32,069 nucleotides of DNA, taken from NCBI RefSeq assembly GCF_001642475.1, contig NW_019174121.1, positions 1 to 32,069 of the forward strand. Reading direction: 5' to 3'. Source of the stretch: Fonsecaea monophora (Eukaryota; Ascomycota; Eurotiomycetes; Chaetothyriales; Herpotrichiellaceae). Under the pieces are notes generated by a model that saw only the letters and a list, made by a program, of their open reading frames with translations, was not told where the DNA came from and searched no databases. A program made the translations under genes and the position numbers. Below, piece by piece: positions 29,340-32,069 of the stretch. Position 1 is the stretch's first letter. Each line of letters opens with the position of its first letter.

Positions 29340-31332
29340 ATGTTGTCCATTCTTGCAGCTCCACAGACCCGATGGGGTTTGATCTTAGTTGGGGCATTTG
29401 CTATTGTCTGGTTTGTGTTCAGTACCGTCGTCTCCTATCGCAAGCTTCGACATATCCCTGGGCCTTGGCTTGCTTGCTTCTCGCAGCTATGGATCTTCAA
29501 TGTCACCACGAAAGGGGACCTTTATCTCACTATGGAAGAGGTGTTGCACAAGTACGGTACGATGTGAAAAGGGCGATACCTTGTTCTCTCCTTCCAGCTG
29601 CTGAACCTCGGAAACAGGATCTCCTGTCAGGATAGGGCCTAACATGATCATGACCGAGTATGCGAGCCGTCTCCGCCACCCCCAGCCTCATAATAATTGC
29701 TATTCTAACCATCTTTAGCGACCCTGAGTTCGTTCGGGTGATAACAGCTCCTCGCTCGCCGTTCAGAAGAGGCCATTGGTACAAAGGCATGAAGATTGAC
29801 CCGCGGATCAACAATCTTCTGTCCGAACAAGACGAGAGACGCCACGCAGAGTTGAGGGCGAAGATGATGCCAGGAGTACCTCTTTGGACATGTCACTACA
29901 AAATCATGAGCTAACCGTTCTTCACCCAGTACACGGGGAAAGAAGTCCCTAATCTCGAAGAGAAGATTGACGACCGAGTCCTCGATCTGGTCAACCTGAT
30001 CCAGCGAGAAGGAGTAGAGAAACGGACTTCGATCGACTTTGCCATGTTTGCGCAGTACTTCACCCTCGACAGCCTCACGCATATCGGTAAAAAACTTCCG
30101 CTGTTCTGGTAGGAAGTCCAGGCAGAAAGACTGATTAGACGTGCAAACAGCATTTGGCCATCCCTTCGGCTTCTTGATCGAGAACCGAGATCTGTACGAC
30201 TACAACAAGTCCAGCACGGCTTTCTTCCCTGTCATGGAGTTGGGCACGAACATACCACTCATCCACTCTGTCCTGTCCAGTTCCCTAATGCAAGCCCTCG
30301 CCGGGCCCAAGCCGGAAGACAAAGCAGGTCTTGGAGCTATTATCGGCATCGCACAAAAAATCGTTGCTGAACGGTTCAACCCGAACTCGGAGTCCAAGAA
30401 TGAAAGAGACATGCTGAATTCGTTCATCAGGCATGGCCTGACCCAGTTAGAGGCAGAGTCAGAGTCCCTCCTCCAGATCCTTGCAGGCTCGGTAAGGCGT
30501 TGTCATTCTGTCTAATATTTCCCTTCCGGATTCTTCGAGCTTTCGCGCCCCCTTTCCCTTCCAGTCTAAAGCACCAGACTTTCTCTTAGAGTTTTGGTTT
30601 CTAACAACAATCGATGTCCTTCGGGTGTGTGCCGAGGTGAACAGGATTCTACCGCCACCACGATCCGTATGACATTCCTGTATATACTGACCAACCCGGC
30701 GGTGTACGCCAAACTGCGCGCCGAGATCGATGAGGCCGTCAGCGCAGGCCAGATCTCGTTCCCCGTGGTCAAGAACGTCGAGGCCAACCAGGCCCTGCCG
30801 TACCTCCAGGCGTGCATCAAGGAAGGGCTGCGGTTGTGGCAGCCGTTGAACGGGATGCAGACTAAGCTGTCACCGCGCGACGAGGAGATTGTTGTAAGCG
30901 GCGTCCGCATTCCGCCCGACACGCAGGTCGGGTTGAGCCAGCACACAATGATGCGCAGGAAGGACCTGTTTGGGCCTGACGCCGCTATCTTCCGACCTGA
31001 GCGCTGGCTCGAGGCGGATCCGGTCACTGCCAAGGCCTACGAGCGAGTGTGGGAGCTGTCGTTTGCGGCTGGCAGATTCACGTGTCTGGGCAAGGGCATA
31101 GCGTTGATGGAATTGAACAAGGTGTTTGTCGAGGTACGTATGTGGTTAGAGCTGGGGGTTGCTCTCGAATTATTCGCTTGGGATAGTTGACGCTGATGCA
31201 TTCTTCGTGTGACAGCTCTTCCGCCGGTTTGATTTCGGCATCGTCAACCCGGTCAACACTATGGAGACCAAGTGCCACCAGATTCATGTTCAACGACACA
31301 TGTATGTCCACGTCACAGCTCGAGCACTCTGA
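29340..31332 (+). CDS. Cytochrome P450, pisatin-demethylase-like
   Basis: Seven exons: 29340-29556, 29618-29657, 29719-29875, 29930-30086, 30151-30491, 30645-31133 and 31216-31332, joined to 505 residues, a normal P450 length. All introns are GT-AG (54-153 nt). Residues 12-32 form the ER membrane anchor, followed by RHIPGPW, the usual proline-rich hinge. Then come YGSPVRIGPN, the I helix AGSDST (about 302-307), ExxR at E364-R367, FRPERW and the haem loop FAAGRFTCLGKG with C451. The first half resembles pisatin-demethylase-type fungal P450s, which O-demethylate or hydroxylate aromatic plant compounds. Substrate remains unknown. Exon 2 is only 40 nt; the frame through exons 1-3 is held by the conserved GSPVRIGPNMIMTDDPEF run. 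It is divergent from the LaeA-like methyltransferase. Confidence 0.93.
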
Positions 31333-31905
31333 GGGCGGCTGATGGGATGTACTATTTTTCATTTGAATCTCGTATGCCTGCCCACGTTGTCCATTTCAAG
31401 GGCCAGGCACTGGACCAGGCACACAAGGCGCGAGCACATGTCTGAAAGTTTTGTTGACTGATTGAAGAATCTGGACACATTGGAAGTTTATAGGTAATGT
31501 AAACGCTGGTTGTTGGAATGGAACTACTTGATGTCTGCCTCCGTTCTCGCATGAATATCATAGTTGTCGTTTTTCTCTCATAACGCTGCATTCTGAATTC
31601 TAGCATTAGTCCCCCTGTGTCTATATTATTTGACGACACACCATCCAACCTTGTGCTCCGCCCCTGGGCGACCCCGAAGGGGGGAAGTACACTGAGTCTC
31701 GACTGTACCCGTTCCTCCATCCAGATAGGGAAGCTTTGGAGCCTCGGACTGACTAACCAGAGACCCTTTCGACCCTCGCCTTATAGCGCAGCAGCAAGTC
31801 CCCCAGTATGCCGTTCATTGAGTGCGTGTGTCGTCAAAGGCCGATGAAAAGCCCACCATTCATTGCTCAGAATTAGACTTGGGGGTTTGGCCGCTCACTC
31901 TATTT
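31333..31905. other. Convergent 3' spacer
   Basis: 573 bases between the 3' ends of the P450 and the edge gene. No gene is recognised; a short GC-rich inverted motif near 31666-31685 is too small to name. Confidence 0.5.
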
Positions 31906-32069
31906 CTATGGCAAGGGCTCGTAGGCTCCGCCGGTCTTGTGGGCCTCGCGGTTCGAGAAGAGGAAGTAGATGAGCATGCCGAGGATGGGGAAGAGGAAGA
32001 CGATCAGACACCAGAGGAGTTTGTGGCTCGGTGGGCGGTTGGATTTGAGGGCCACGACTGTTTATGCGC
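31906..32069 (-). CDS. Partial C-terminal exon of a small membrane protein with PLDc_N-type segment
   Basis: Reading minus from the right edge, an open frame encodes NRPPSHKLLWCLIVFLFP, then ILGMLIYFLFSNREAHK, and ends at TAG (31908-31906). The K-L-L-W...P-x-x-G-x-x-x-Y-F-x-x-x-x-R pattern is that of the short PLDc_N (phospholipase D-nuclease N-terminal-like) membrane segment found in small fungal and bacterial proteins. A CAG at 32060-32058 could be the acceptor of an upstream intron, so the visible exon may start at 32057. The rest of the gene lies outside the window. Function is unknown; it is likely a single- or double-span membrane protein. Confidence 0.75.

Overview
The window looks like nuclear DNA from a filamentous ascomycete (Pezizomycotina). 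The genes carry short spliceosomal introns (47-153 nt) with fungal donors such as GTAAGT, GTACGT and GTATGT and CTAAC/CTGAC branch sites. ATG contexts mostly have A or G at -3, promoters are pyrimidine-rich, and the families present are typical of these fungi (NmrA-like, LaeA-like methyltransferase, PF14269-type arylsulfotransferase, Syg1-type SPX-EXS). The gene mix would suit Eurotiomycetes such as Chaetothyriales, but I cannot fix the order or genus from sequence alone. There are 13 genes complete within the window (one start uncertain) and one cut by the right edge. No tRNA, rRNA, CRISPR array or recognisable transposon was seen.

Layout. 1-1765: gene-free, microsatellite-rich DNA. 1766-3550 (-): intronless P450 with CYP7/CYP8-like features. 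4343-6998 (-) and 7341-8003 (+): a divergent pair of predicted mitochondrial genes, YME2 (RNA12) and an EMI1-like twin CX9C protein, sharing a 342-bp promoter. 8187-10488 (+): two unrecognised coiled-coil proteins. 11800-13038 (+) and 13447-14550 (-): a convergent pair, an NmrA-like NAD(P)-binding protein and a 2-oxoglutarate/Fe(II) oxygenase, separated by a long GAA repeat. 15105-18413 (-): SYG1/XPR1-type SPX-EXS phosphate transporter with a GC-AG intron. 19069-19398 (+): small ABM-fold monooxygenase-like protein. 19883-22238 (-): 75-78 kDa subunit of respiratory complex I. 22642-31332: FAD monooxygenase, secreted arylsulfotransferase-like protein, LaeA-like methyltransferase and pisatin-demethylase-like P450. 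31906-32069 (-): C-terminal exon of a small membrane protein with a PLDc_N-type segment.

How the genes fit together. Housekeeping genes (YME2, EMI1, SYG1, complex I) alternate with accessory oxidoreductases and transferases. The 22.6-31.3 kb block has the tailoring or detoxifying enzymes of a small-molecule pathway but no PKS, NRPS or terpene synthase in view. It could be the edge of a biosynthetic cluster, an aromatic-compound catabolic group, or chance neighbours. Seven gene models (YME2, NmrA-like, SYG1, complex I, arylsulfotransferase, methyltransferase, second P450) were reconstructed across introns by hand. Exon limits are given in each entry and are predictions from splice signals, reading frame and family continuity.
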